From NCBI GenBank assembly GCA_003118195.1, contig BEXV01000253.1:183404-247403 (forward strand): a stretch of DNA of 64,000 nucleotides, read 5' to 3'. The DNA comes from Hemicentrotus pulcherrimus. Lineage: Eukaryota; Echinodermata; Echinoidea; Camarodonta; Strongylocentrotidae. The notes beneath the pieces were generated by a model that saw nothing but the letters and a program-made list of their open reading frames with translations, ran no database searches and was not told the DNA's origin. The number at the start of each line of letters is the position of its first letter. The stretch's first letter is position 1. Both the position numbers and the translations under genes were made by a program. Of this stretch, positions 23,237 through 35,880 are shown one piece after another.

Positions 23237-25613
23237 CTGCAAGTGGGGAAAATCAATTGTAAAAAATAGAATGTTTATATGCAGTTAAGCAATAGCAGTC
23301 AGGTAAAACCAAATCTACCAAAATAAATATTTAAATTGTTTTTCAGTTTATCAATTTATAAGATAAAATTTACTTTATTAATATATTTTTTGGAACTTCT
23401 AGTTAATACTAGACTAGCATTTAGATTCTTATCAATTCATAAATACCAACAATACAACATGTGAGAGTTTCCATATCTTTTACATCACAACAAGCCACCA
23501 AGTAAACAACACATTCCTCTTCACAGCTCCTTTTTTCACTAAAAACTTATTCAAAACACTTGAAAATAAGGACATTCACCTCAACATAAAGATTTACTGC
23601 CATATCATGATAATTTTGAGGATTTAAAAATATTTTGAAAATTGAAGAAAAAAAAATCCAAATAAATAACTGCTTTTCAAATTTCAACCTTGCCAAAAAT
23701 GCTCTAAATTCAAAAAATATATCTACCATGACAAAATTTATAAAAATATGCAACAAAACTTCATAGAGATAGAGAGTGAGAGTACCATATTTAAAAAAAT
23801 TTTAGGCATGTACAATCCTGATAATTTGTAAACTGGACAATGCAATGTAACAATACCAATGCCAGAAACACGCTTCTATAGACACTAATGCTCTAATATT
23901 GACAAAGATAAACTCCAATCCAAGACACAAACCCATTATCAGCCGTTATGTCAACGAAGAAGCAATGTTAATGATTACAACAAATATCCAGAGAAATCTC
24001 TGCTCCCCTCAGAGAGGTGCGCTGTGTACACACTTCATCGTGTTTGTTCGCAAAGATACTTCAGGAACAGCAGTTTATAGGCTTTGTATTATCCAATTTG
24101 AAGTGAGAAAAGCATACATTAAGCATGTTATGTATATGATTTTTACTGAGGATATTGCCTTGATATAATCTTAGTTCTCTTATCAAAGGCTTACTGATTT
24201 GTCCTACGAAATTGATAAAATATTATCAACAACCTCCAAGACTTGGCAATCAATTTTTAGGACATCTATGAACAACAATATCATATGTGCTAAATGCAAG
24301 TTAAATTTAAGAAATTATTCATGCAGGGTACAATGAAGCACATGGATAGGGGATTTGTTAAAGGATCTATGGAGAGACAAAAATGAAAGAGAACCTTTAA
24401 GTTTGATAATGTGAAAATCACGAAAACTATTTGATATTATTCAGTATACTAGCTATGGTCTAGTGTACATGAATCACACTTTGTGGGACTGTACAGAGAA
24501 ATCTAAATCTCACACAATGATTACAATTATATGAGCAAGACCAGTACGACCAAAGAGTAACTTGTTGGTACGACCTACATATCCTTCAAACTTGTTTTTT
24601 GAGGGGACGGCAAAAAAGCAATACAGTATTAATAACTCATGAACATTTACAATGTAATAGTCATATTTTTATTTTTATTGTGATTAGAAATAGATTCTCA
24701 TTCCTGTTAGGCGTAATACCATTAATATTTACAGCAGAATGTAATGGATCTTATTCCCAAAATACTACAAGTATTATAGCCACAGCCTCATGATTGATGA
24801 AAATACGCCCAAATGACCACTAAAGGAGAGGGGGCAGTAAATGACTTATTGATTAAAGTTACATCGCAATTCAATTCCCAATGGTCAGTTTTATTGCGTT
24901 TTGTGATGTCATAATGTATTAATGGGCTCAGGGGGCTACAAAGAGCTCTAGAGCGCTGTTACCAATCTGTCAACCATATGTTACAGCAGTGTCAGCAGCT
25001 TACGAGACTTTAGGAGACCAGCATGTAATAGGCAATATTCCTTCATCCAAAACATGCACAGCACCTATGACCTAAAAACTCATTGAAGCTCTCAAGAAAT
25101 TACATGCATCATTAAACCAAAGTGAAATTAGAACAGTGTTACTAAATATAATTCAGAAAGCAATTTATATTGAATCTCTTGATACTAATTTGAATGATGA
25201 AGTGATTTTCAGATTTAAAAAAAAATTCATACAGATCTTTTCAAAAAATGGTTCAAGTTTTGAGGTTAATACACAGATTTGTCAAAGATACATGTAAATG
25301 TAATTTTTTCTGATTTCACATACGTACATTTATTCTTAATATCCTAAATGTTGATAGCGATGTCAAAAAGTTTTTTCAAAAATACTGAGCATTTTACCAT
25401 CTTTTGGTTACATTCCTCTTTAAATCAACATAGATTTGAGAAGGGGGAAAAGTCCTTAAATTTTAGGCATTGATAAGATTTAACTCACCAAAACAATTTT
25501 TAGTAACACAAGTTTATCAATTTGCAATCACTACCTCCTCATTCTAATACATTCCACATTCAAAGCGCTGCATTATGTGGGTGTACAGAGGTAACAATCA
25601 GAGATGAAGCCTA
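23237..25613. other. Unassigned AT-rich sequence upstream of the Lys-rich exon
   Basis: Probably intronic for the minus-strand gene. A more complex segment at 24820-25040 may be regulatory. Confidence 0.4.
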
Positions 25614-25620
25614 CATACAT

Positions 25621-25721
25621 CGAGTTCCTATTTTCACAAAGTGACGGTAGTGAGGAAAATCCGCACGCAAATTGTATGCGATTTTCATTCACTACCATCA
25701 CTTCGTGAAAATAGGGACGAT
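25621..25721. mobile_element. Compact foldback element, about 100 bases
   Basis: The left arm (CCTATTTTCACAAAGTGACG, then GTAGTGAGGAAAATC) and right arm (CACTACCATCACTTCGTGAA, then AATAGGGAC) are inverted copies with few mismatches and almost no loop. It is flanked by the 7-base direct repeat CATACAT (25614-25620 and 25722-25728), which may be a target duplication. Confidence 0.65.
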
Positions 25722-25850
25722 CATACATCAAATTAATGTTCTGATTAAGTACCCCCCTTGACTTAAATTAAATTAAATAGTTATCTATTAACTATTAACT
25801 CACTTCTTTTTCTCTCTCCTCAATCCTTTATCCTCTATCCTCCCCCCTCT

Positions 25851-25895
25851 CCCTCTCTCTCTCTCTATCTCACACATACACACACACACACACCC
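25851..25895. repeat. (CT)n adjoining (CA)n
   Basis: A short CT run is followed by an ACACAC run. Confidence 0.9.
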
Positions 25896-27243
25896 ACAAA
25901 CACGTTCTCTCCTGTACAGATCCATCTAGAAATCATTCTATATGCTATCCTATTCCTCTTCTCAGTTTTCTGCCCACCATTCTTTGATCTCCTTTAATAA
26001 CTTCCTCCTTATTTTCATTTTCCATCTTTTCTCCGCCCTTTCTTCCACTCTCCTGTATCTAGGCACTTGCCTCTTCAGTTTCTAGTCCTTTATTATGTAC
26101 CTGAAGGTCAAAACCAATTTCATGATCCTATAAATCAAGACCATTTCAAGGTCCTAAAACACCACCTGTTCCTTTCCCAAAACACTTATCCTCCTCATGT
26201 TGCCATCTTCTCCTCCTCTCCTCCCCTACTCTCCCTCCCACTCCTCCGCATCCATTACACATTTGCATCCACGCTCCATTTCAGCGCATCTCATGTATCT
26301 TCCTGCACAGCTGCCCCCCTTCTAACCCCCCATTTTTATGCATAGAGTGCATCCGAATCTAACACGTCCAATTTCATTTCATTTGGCCCACACATTAGCT
26401 CTTCTCCGCAAGTTCAGCACGGTGACGTGCTACATGTAGCTGCGTAGAGTAAACATAAAGAACGAGGATGAGTTGTGAGATACATCAATGTCTTTTCACA
26501 GAGATACACTTCATGAATATTAGTCATGTTTTGAGGCTCCAGCGCAATTATTCATGAAGAAATGTTTACCCACCCTTCGGCTGCAGCTAAAATAGGTGAT
26601 AGGCCTAAATGCACGTTCAAGTTAATATTTTAACACCAGTAATTTCATCAAGTGAAGCTTGTGATGAATTGATTTGTTCTTTATTTCTAAACAGATTTTC
26701 TTGTTAACATTTTTAACATTGTAATAAAATCTTTAGTGAAATGTAACAGATAAGTCATAATATATGAACATGTATCAGGCCCTACATGTATGTCACAGTC
26801 AGCAATTTAAATGATGAGTACACTGAAATGTGTTTTGTAGATGTAAATGCAATATAAAAACTTGAAAATGTTTAAAATTCTTTCTTTGCCTATAGAACAA
26901 ATTTACTCCCAGGCAAACAATGTACTTCTCAATCAGCAAAGATTAATATTTTAGACTTGACTTTGACTTAGTTTAAAACATATGTCAAAAGAGAGTTTGT
27001 GCTTACAGGCTATCTACATCTCGCAGGTCTATGACCCTGTTTATACCTCTACACCGCCATCCCAGGGGGGCAATACCGTACCCCTCCTTGGCATATGGAG
27101 TACCTACAAACCCAAACATCCCCTTCCCTTGGAAATTATATTACCCCTTCCTAGGAGTAACGCTTAAATTAGCAGCCTCCTCCCACACATTTATTACACC
27201 CTTCTGCTCTAGGACTTGATATCCTAGATGAATTTGCCTGCTT

Positions 27244-27312
27244 AGAGCCAGAAGGTCATTATCTCATATACTTTAATACAAGGTCAACACCCTTCTGGCG
27301 CTCAACAGATGA
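27244..27312. repeat. GCCAGAAGG inverted-repeat fragment, copy 1
   Basis: TTAGAGCCAGAAGGTCATTA pairs with CACCCTTCTGGCGCTCAACA about 35 bases on. A related pair is at 38.23 kb, so this is a small dispersed foldback family. Confidence 0.5.
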
Positions 27313-28041
27313 ATTCTAGAGGATGTGGCCCAAGGTCAGGTATTGGCCAGGCACTGGCGCTGAACTTGGAAAAAGAATGTTTAACACTAACTATGAAGAA
27401 ATTGAGGTTCTAAAAGGACCATCCTCTTTCAGTAAACAGTAGGAAAAAATATAACCTCATTATAAAATACAAGCCCTTTCTCTGCAATATCTGATAAGTT
27501 TGATGCAAGCATTTCAACATTACTTTCTTGTGATATATTGTCAAGCATCCATTGTATTTAAAAGTGATTTTCTTTTGTTGGACCGTTTAAACTGTAGCAT
27601 TTTAGGCAAGGGTAGCTCTGAAATGAAATTCATAAATCTCCAATGTTGATTTTCCAATTTGTGAAGTTTCTGATCTATCACTGAAAAGGGTAATGTGTCG
27701 ATAACACACACAAAACAATTTATCCCGAATGTTCCACACTCCATACATCTTCCAGACGTGTCTCCATCATGACCTCCCCTAATCATACCCCTACCTCCCT
27801 CCATCTTCACTTCTTCCCATCTTTCTCTCTGGCCCCTCCTTCCTCTTCCCTACAATGTAAGTATCGTCCTTTATTTACAAGGTTTAGTAAGAGGGAAAGA
27901 AGATAGAATAACAAAAAATCCTCCTCCTTCTGTCATCCCTCCATTTTCACTTCTTCCCATCTTCTTCTCCCATCCTCAGTGCACAAGGTCAAGGAGGAGG
28001 GGGATGATTGAGGACAGTATTCCAAGGATGTAACACATTTA

Positions 28042-28085
28042 GGAGGAGACAGAGAATCTGGTTCACGTTTGATCACCTGCCCACA
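28042..28085. repeat. Short dispersed repeat, matches 28639-28680
   Basis: AGGAGACAGAGAATCTGGTT, then CACGTTTGATCACCTG, matches AGGAGACACGGAGTCTGGTT, then CAGGTTTGCTCACCTG, 600 bases downstream. Confidence 0.6.
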
Positions 28086-29724
28086 GGTGTGTTTCCATTG
28101 CCCCAAACAAGATTGAGCTTGAGATATTAGAGCGATCTTAGAGCAATCATGGTTGCTCTAAAGAGCAGTTCAAGTTTAAAAGTTCCCCAGCTTCACTAGC
28201 CCAATCCAAGCAATGCCCACTTGCCCAAGGAGTTAGCAGCTGAAGAGCATACCAGAGCCAGGAGAGCACAGAGTCAGAAAAGCATTAACTCTGTTTAAGT
28301 ATTTGATTGAACACCCTTGTGACTCTAAATGGGTGCTTTCATAGTCGGATGGCATCTTCTTCAGTGATATAACCCACTAATTGGCTAAATACTTCACAAA
28401 CAATCCCTAATTGACTTGGGATAATCTACATCTATCTATCAGATTATCATCATCATCATGGTATGCTTGCCCATTGGGTTCATAGCTCTACCTGATATAT
28501 CCAAAGTGCAACAATGGAATCACTCACTCTTCCCATCTACACTGCGAAATAAGCTTGAGGTAGTTGTGATCAGGCTTATTCCCTGGATCAAAATAAGAAG
28601 GTTATTTTGGAAACTTGGCTCATGAAAACGAGCTTATTCAGGAGACACGGAGTCTGGTTCAGGTTTGCTCACCTGTGTAGAAAACCTTTGAAGGGAAATG
28701 GGGCCCAAATCAAACTTTCACACATCTAGTCCCACATCTAATCATGTGTGTACTCAGCTCTTCCATAGGTAAATACATGTCCACGCCAAAGGAAGGAAAG
28801 ACTTCTACACCCACTTATAAATAGTATGTTCTATCACATTCATCAAACATAAAAGATGATAGGTTACTTAACAATTCTAAAAAGTTTATCAAACTTTCAA
28901 TTTTTTTCAAAGAACATTTCAATGCATTTACATTATAAAAGGGACAACAACAAAATTGTGTTACTATCCCTTTAATAATAATTTGTTGTGGTTTTCTCAA
29001 GAAATTGCCAATTCATACAAACAGCCGCCTCCTGTATTAGAAATGCTTCCTATTTTGACCACATTTTTTCTTAATTAAAGCACTCTCATAAATGATGGAT
29101 CTCTTCATAGCCTGTTTCCATATCAAAGGTGAAGTCCACCCTAATATTAATCTGGTTTTAATAAAAGCAGACAAATGGGAGGGGCCTCGCAAGATAAGCT
29201 ACAGAGTCACCAATTTATGTTTGATTGATTGAACCTTTAAACATTCATAAATTCTTTATTTTAATTAGTTTTTTTGCTCAAACTTTCACTGACCTGTTTC
29301 TCTCATTTTCTACTTTTATCAAAACTTAATATCCCGGTGGCCTTCCCCTGTAACTAAGCTCTACTGTATTGTATTTTTCTTTCGTATTTAGCTTTAAATT
29401 TCATAGGCCTGCATCTTTTCCTCTTTTGCCATATTATCTATCTGTGTTTTCCTTATCCTACCCTTAATACTCTTCTTCATTTAACCTTCCCTGTTGAACT
29501 GAACTTTTTTCTCCCATTGCAATGTCATGAATGTCATAAGGCTAAAGTTGTTACTTTTCTAGTCCCTGCACTTTGTCAGAAAGATCCCCAGTGAACAATT
29601 AAATGTCATTCCATTTTATCTGGAAGATGATATCAGTCTCTGGCTCTGGCATTATATTACCAGGAGTAGCATCCTCCTAGGCACAATCAAAGCCCACATA
29701 GAAAACTCAGACATCCATATTACT

Positions 29725-29835
29725 TTAAAGATAAAGTTGAGTTCTGGTCATGCGATTGTATTGTGAAAGAAACAGTGTGGAATCGATCAGAAAAAGTTGA
29801 TCCTGTAGCATAGTAAGAACTCAACCTTTTCTTTA
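29725..29835. mobile_element. TTAA-flanked inverted-repeat element, short copy
   Basis: It starts TTAAAGATAAAGTTGAGTTC and ends AGAACTCAACCTTTTCTTTAA. About 85 bases of the left part (for example TTGTGAAAGAAACAGTGTGG) match the long copy at 1.5 kb with few changes, and the interior is deleted. Confidence 0.7.
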
Positions 29836-30762
29836 AAGTTTAACAATGTTAAATCTGAGATGCATGGCCCTACGTGTTATCAGTGTCTGTGATATGGTGC
29901 CTCAAAAAAGTAAAAACCTTTGAGTGACCGGTTTTACTATACTCGGTTCCCCAATAGACTGTAGTGTTATGAAAACCGTTTGGCAAACGCAACATTTGAT
30001 TTCGATTTTCAATCATAAATATCTTTATAATCATACAGGCGATCGGCTTGTAAAAGTAATGGGGTTCCTGACTGACCTAAAGGTTTATAATTATCATTGC
30101 AGCATGAGCTAAATCACAGAGTTTTTTTAAAGGATCTATGACAAAGTTACCGGGTCCCTTTAAATTGCAAACTTAATATCCTTGGCTAGAGCATATTACA
30201 TTAATAAATATTACACACTATGAATGATATAATTACCACCGCGCCCCATCCATTCAACCACCCCCCCCCCCTGCCCTTTCCATCCAACCCCTTCCCCATC
30301 CCATATAACCATAAATAGAGAATGAATTTATGTCTTTCATCATGGTATGGGGAGCTCTGGGGAGTTTGAGGGTTCAATGACCAGGATATAAATGGGGTTT
30401 GTAGCCTGGCTCACAGGAGTAAGCCTATAGGGTATTGTCAATGTCCCAGGTATGGGAGGAGAAAACTGTCAGACTGGTTGTGATGTGATGAAAGGTCTGT
30501 ACCAGACAGTGTGACCAGGAATGTTCAGTAATAGTTTGATGGACCTACTCTTATAGTCTTTCTTTCCAGGAATTGCCAGAACTGGTCCATAGTATACAAA
30601 TATTGACTGCTTTGAGGGGCATGGTTCAAGCAATTGCCCAAGGTGACATCGAAACTGAAGTGTGCCCCGAAAAGAAGTTGAGGGGCACAGTGCAATCATG
30701 ATGCGCAAGAACAACTATGTGCAGTAAGAAAAATTTGCAACACTGCCCAGCAGTCTGTAAAA
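29836..30762. other. Unassigned sequence
   Basis: No gene or mobile element was recognised. Confidence 0.5.
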
Positions 30763-31516
30763 GTGCTGTAGTCAAACGTTTAACCGTCCGGTATCCGACC
30801 GCCTATGGCGGATTCCGTTTTCAATTGGACGGTTTAGTTTTTCCGTTTTGTTTTTTTGTTTTTGTTTTTGTTTTAAATATTTTTTTTTATATTTAAGTTT
30901 CGATTTATGGCGCTATGCCTGGCAATCTCTCCCAGCTCAGTAATCAGTGTGTTGACTCACCACTTGGAAACTACAACATCACTCAATTTGTCTGTCATCT
31001 TGGTTTGAAAGTAATTTTTCTATAACAAATGGTGTATCACAAGGTTCTATCCTAGGTACTCCATTGTCAGAAATTTAGAGGATGCTATTCATATCATGCA
31101 TGACTATTGATGTTTGCATGGCATAGAACACAGTGTTTCTGCTAGGTGATGTGATGAGGCTGGTGTGGGACACTTGGTATCATGAAGCCTTAGAGTCTGG
31201 ACCTGTTTTTAATTTACATTAATGATCTTGTACACATTCTTCTACAAAGACATTGTGGGGTTTTTTTCCCAAAAAATAGGGGTGCACCTTATACACAGGT
31301 GCGCCTTATACACAGAGATTTACGGTAGTTCACAAGCACAGATCGGCAGTTGAATGAAAATGAATGAAAGTCCTTCCCGCTTTTTCACATGGACCTACCT
31401 GGCTTGCTGCCGACAGAGTCGGCAAAAAAAACTTTTTTTTTTTTTTTTTTAATCGTTCAACCGAAAACCATCCGGTTTTGACTGGCGGTTAAACGGAATT
31501 GGTGATGTTACAGCAC
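30763..31516. mobile_element. Composite inverted-repeat element, about 0.75 kb
   Basis: The outer ends GTGCTGTA and TACAGCAC, with inner CGTTTAACCG and CGGTTAAACG, are inverted. Further inner palindromes (CCGACCGCCTATGGCGG; CAACCGAAAACCATCCGG) enrich both ends. The middle contains T-rich tracts and a doubled CGCCTTATACACAG-type motif near 31.29-31.32 kb. There is no coding frame and target duplications are not evident. Confidence 0.55.
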
Positions 31517-32586
31517 TAGCTAGCCTGTAGCGAATTCCATGCCTGCCGTTTTGACCAATCAGAGGCTTAAAATCTTCTTTTGCGGTATATAATGAAACAT
31601 AAATACATTCTGCATATTACAAGCTGAGAATGTATATGTACATGTAATTCAAATAAGGGAAATCTATTCAAAAGTACATCTGGAGAAAATACAACTGTTG
31701 TATAATGTTTTTTTTTTTACACCCTTCCTATTGACTTTCAAAATGAATATGGATTCAAAAATAATCGAAGAAAAATCTGTGTACATTTACATATACACTA
31801 CACATCATGCTTCAATGCTTTTTGAGGAAAAAAAGAGACTGCAATAATAGCACATATATTTGACTTTGTTTATTTCCAGCGTTATCTCTTTTAGACATTC
31901 TATTAGAAACACACCTTAACACAATTGACCCTTCTCCCAGGGCCGTGCATGTGTGGGATTAAACAAGAGTGTCAATACTTTGCCAACTTTTGACACGCAT
32001 TCCAACAAGTTGTTGGTGTTGTCGTGCAGTCACATTCGTCCACTTGATTAAACATTGCAACTCTTCCTACACTATAGGCATCAAACCATGCTATTGGCAA
32101 ACAAATGGAGACAAAAATAACAAGAAACTACATGTATACCTGTATACCGCAACAGTTCACAGTTGGGTTAAAATGCATATTCTCTATTTCCAAGTTATGA
32201 CATTTAAATGGTAACTTTTGCATTTTATCTTATTAAGTACAGTATTCATATGCTTTTCATAACATTTGTCTAATTGTGATCTTTATTCTTGGATTGTGTG
32301 AAAAATTCTCTGTAGTTGATTTCAAACACTAACCAAGCTCCTTGACACATCACAATTGCTAAGCCTAAGCCTAGGCCTTGCCCCCTAACCCTAACCCTAA
32401 CCCTATACCTCACTCTAACCTCACGTTAACCCTGACCTTAATCCTACACTTAACCAATCATATAATGCCTCCCTAACCAGATATCCCTGAAGAAATAATG
32501 ACCAGAGCGAATATCATGTCACCAGATTCGTGAGGCATTGTTTTACTTTCTGTCCATCAACAAAACACAAGCAGAAGATCTACTAG
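31517..32586. other. Unassigned sequence with telomere-like repeat
   Basis: Only the short CCCTAA array at 32.38 kb is recognisable. Confidence 0.5.
32382..32406. repeat. Interstitial telomere-like (CCCTAA) repeat
   Basis: Four CCCTAA-like units occur in a row, followed by degenerate CCTCACTCTAACC. TTAGGG is the usual metazoan telomere unit; this is a short internal copy, not a chromosome end. Confidence 0.8.
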
Positions 32587-33033
32587 CAGCCTTTTCACAC
32601 ACAGCTAAAATTCATCGTATCTAGTGATGATTAGAATCATCGTAAAAATTTAGTCATGATTATAGACAAAATTTCCCAGTGTGAACATCGGTTATACGAT
32701 GTTGGGATAGATACGAAGTCGCGATCTATACGCCCCTAAAAGCAGGCTACAGATACGAAGTTCGTATCTAGAGAGCTTGACATTTTGTGTGTGAAAGGAA
32801 ATTCGTGTTTAGTCATGATTAAACTGGATGGAGCGTGCGCTTTGATTGACGTGACATGACCTTCAATGCGCAATGGCACTACTGCGCATTTTACGAGCAG
32901 TAGTTAATCACGAAACGATTAAAGATCGCACCGAAATTTCTGTGTGTGAAAGGCTCGTGATTAGTTTAAACATGTTCGAAACACGTTTAAACTAGTCATG
33001 TTTAAAGAATTTTAGCTGTGTGTGAAAAGGCTG
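32587..33033. mobile_element. hAT-like non-autonomous element with perfect 27-base inverted repeats
   Basis: The ends are CAGCCTTTTCACACACAGCT continuing AAAATTC and its exact complement ending GAAAAGGCTG. CAG...CTG termini are common in the hAT superfamily. The interior repeats the subterminal motif GTGTGTGAAAGG several times and has a palindrome around GTTTAAACATGTTCG. No 8-base target duplication is recognisable, so superfamily assignment is tentative. Confidence 0.8.
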
Positions 33034-35498
33034 ATAGATATACCTCCCTGGCCCAACATCATGCTCCAACGCCGAGTGACAGACACATCAGAGTTATTAC
33101 CTGAGGAGTTTGACAAAGGGAGCGGGTACTGAGTGATGGATATGAAAATACCTGGGGGAGAATGAATCTCTCACACAGGCTTACCTGAAGGTTTGAAGAT
33201 CCTACAATCAATCCCAACTTGGTTTATGAACTTTGACTAGTCTCTCATGCAGACCTACATTATGAAAAGCAAACCATCAAATGCCATGGCGGCCCATCAT
33301 GGCCAGCGATCCACAATATCCATGGGGGAGGAGTCAACTTTGACAGGGGTCCACTCCTCATAGGTGGAAACAAATTAACTGCAGACCCTAAAGTTCTATA
33401 AAGTCAGACAAGGGGCACATGCCCTACAGACTCCAAGAATTTATATCTGGACCCCTTTAAAACAATCAGTGTGGAATCTAGAGCCCTACTTAAGGCTTCT
33501 ACATCTGGCTAGTGGCTATGAATTAGAAGTGAAAGATAGCAAAATAAAAGTAGGATTAAAATTTAATATTATGTAATTCTTGTGACTACAAATTTTACCA
33601 TGAATAATATCATCAAAACTGTAGTGTAGTATGAGCTTTTCAGTCAGATAAGAAGGTCCAATGAGCTGCAAATTCTACAATGTAGCAACCATCAAACCAT
33701 CAACAAAATGTTGTCTAAGGGCCTATCTCTTAGAGATGGGATTAAATTCACTGTACTAAGCAACTTTGCTATAATTATTTAAAGACCATTCTGAATCTCA
33801 ATCAGGAAGAATTTATTTACAAATTTTAAACTCCAATCCTATAGCAATTTCTTGGGAAATAATGGTGTGCAGTGGCTTTTCATGGCCGAAATTAGAGCTG
33901 ACTGAAACGTAAAGGACATGTCCTAATCATTTCATCATCTAGGCTTTTCATAAAGAGCGATATTATCAGAGATTTGGAAACCATACATGTAGCAATATAC
34001 ATTGATCCACAGTCAAGATCCAACAAGTAAACTAACATTTTTTTATAACTTTAACCCTGGATATAGCATATATTCCGGTACCTGACCCTCATTTGGTTAA
34101 ATGAAAATGATTTTAGGACAAGCAATGTACAGACTACAGAGTTTATAGAACTTTTTCTGCATTTTTATGTGAGGGGTTAAATTCAGCTAATTATTTTGAA
34201 TGTATATCAAATCTACAGTGTATTTTTGAAATCCAAAATATAAGAAAATGGTTAGAATCAGTCAGCATTAAAAGAAGCTTAATTCAGAACTGTGTATTGT
34301 AATACATTGAAGGTCACCAAGGGGGGGGGGGGGTCCCACTACAGTACCTAAACAATGAGGATTTCCGCTCCAGAAGAACATGGAAGGGAAGGTTTGACAA
34401 TAGGCTCGAAGGGGGTGAAAAGAGGTCCCCAAGAAACACAATGATGGATGGTAGAAGAAGAAGGCAATCAATATATAAAAGAATACAGAGAGGATAGATT
34501 CAGGGCAGACAGGTGTCAAGTCTTGTAGTAATGCCGAAGGGGGTCTCTGCTTGGTGACAACTCCACTATGTACACATATATACCATACATTTACCATGAC
34601 AAGTGTATGCACGATAACTTTTTCATAAAATGAGAGGCAATGCATAATAATGATGATAAACAAAATCATGTATAGTGTGCATATTGCCACTGTATCTATG
34701 CCTAGAAAAGGGAGAAAGAACAAGAAATAAATGTATGCCAGTTTATTTTTCTTGAAGGTTTTGGGGATTGAAAATTGATTTCAAATTTGGATGAACGAAA
34801 GTGAAAAATGGGCTATTTGAAATATTTAGTTTCTTTAGTTTATTTGAAATTTAACTGTTCGAGTACTAGTGAAAACATGTTGTATTTATGAATTATTTCT
34901 AATCATAGTGTAAAAATGATGACTCTTAAAATAGTGTTTAAAATTGGAACATATGAATATGTTTCTCATTAGTCTTTCAAGTGCCTTTTCTGATAAAAGC
35001 TGCTATACATACATGTTATGTCATTGATTTCCTATGTTTTTTTTTTTTAACAAAAATACTTTCATTATTATGTACTTGAATAAACCATTGATGCACTCGG
35101 AGGGAATAAGTTGGATGCACAAATCATCAGGCTCTCATAAATATGGCAAATTGGCAATCTCTGCTGAATGACAAAGATAATTGCCAAGACATTCGACTCG
35201 AAGTCATCCATCAATTTGAGATGTCTCTCAAGAAAGGAACGAGATGATGAATTATCTCGAAGACGGAGTAGTTTGAGTCTACACAAGGTCATATTACATC
35301 TCAGATCTTAACAAGGCTAAATTGATTCCTACAATATGGGGCTTGGTGCAACAAAAATCAAAACAAATAATGTACAAGCTTCATTTAATGTAATATGTTC
35401 AATCTCACCAATTCAAAATATTTTTAAAGAAGATGAATTGTTTATCAATACAATTTCCTTAAGTATGATAAGAAAGAAGAAAAGGTTTTTTTTACCCC
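33034..35498. other. Unassigned sequence
   Basis: A 151-codon minus-strand frame (34268-34723) spans a poly-G run and has no recognisable domain. It is probably chance. Confidence 0.45.
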
Positions 35499-35631
35499 NN
35501 NNNNNNNNNNNNNNNNNNNNNNNNNNNNNNNNNNNNNNNNNNNNNNNNNNNNNNNNNNNNNNNNNNNNNNNNNNNNNNNNNNNNNNNNNNNNNNNNNNNN
35601 NNNNNNNNNNNNNNNNNNNNNNNNNNNNNNN
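35499..35631. other. Assembly gap, 133 N
   Basis: Unresolved bases lie between a T-run ending in CCCC and TTATTTTCC. Confidence 0.99.
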
Positions 35632-35699
35632 TTATTTTCCATGTTAACTCTGTATTTTGTTAATAATCCAAATTATGAATAATGTTTTAGTCATTGATT

Positions 35700-35880
35700 T
35701 GTATTTTCGTCACGCTTGATATGATTCTTTTTGCATTGCTTACTGTATATTTGTTTTGTATATTCATGTTGTATACTATACAATTATTGTTTACTGCATA
35801 TTGATTTGTATTGTGTTTGCAATGATGCTAGAAAAAAATGGAAAAATGAAATAAAACTAAACTGAAACTGAAACTGAACA
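35700..35880 (+). mobile_element. Probable 3' tail of a retroposon (LINE-like)
   Basis: A T-rich segment ends with an AATAAA hexamer at 35850-35855 followed by a short tandem ACTGAA array (35861-35879). Polyadenylation signal plus simple-repeat tail is the usual 3' end of non-LTR retroposons. No reverse transcriptase coding sequence remains; the 5' side is interrupted by the N gap at 35.5 kb. Confidence 0.45.

Larger units (their letters stand above)
25729..29724. other. Unassigned, AT-rich with short repeats
   Basis: It contains the small repeats at 27.24, 28.04 and 28.64 kb. A segment at 26400-26620 has several ATTCATGA/CAATTATTC motifs, and a fragment GTGAAGTCCACCCTAATATT at 29.13 kb looks like the edge of a dispersed echinoderm repeat. 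No gene was recognised. Confidence 0.45.

Noticed and set aside
32382..32406. Chromosome end
   Set aside because: Only about four CCCTAA-like units, with ordinary sequence on both sides.
34268..34723. Longest ungapped minus-strand frame apart from gap and repeat frames, 151 codons
   Set aside because: It spans a poly-G run, has no recognisable domain, no codon bias and no splice context.
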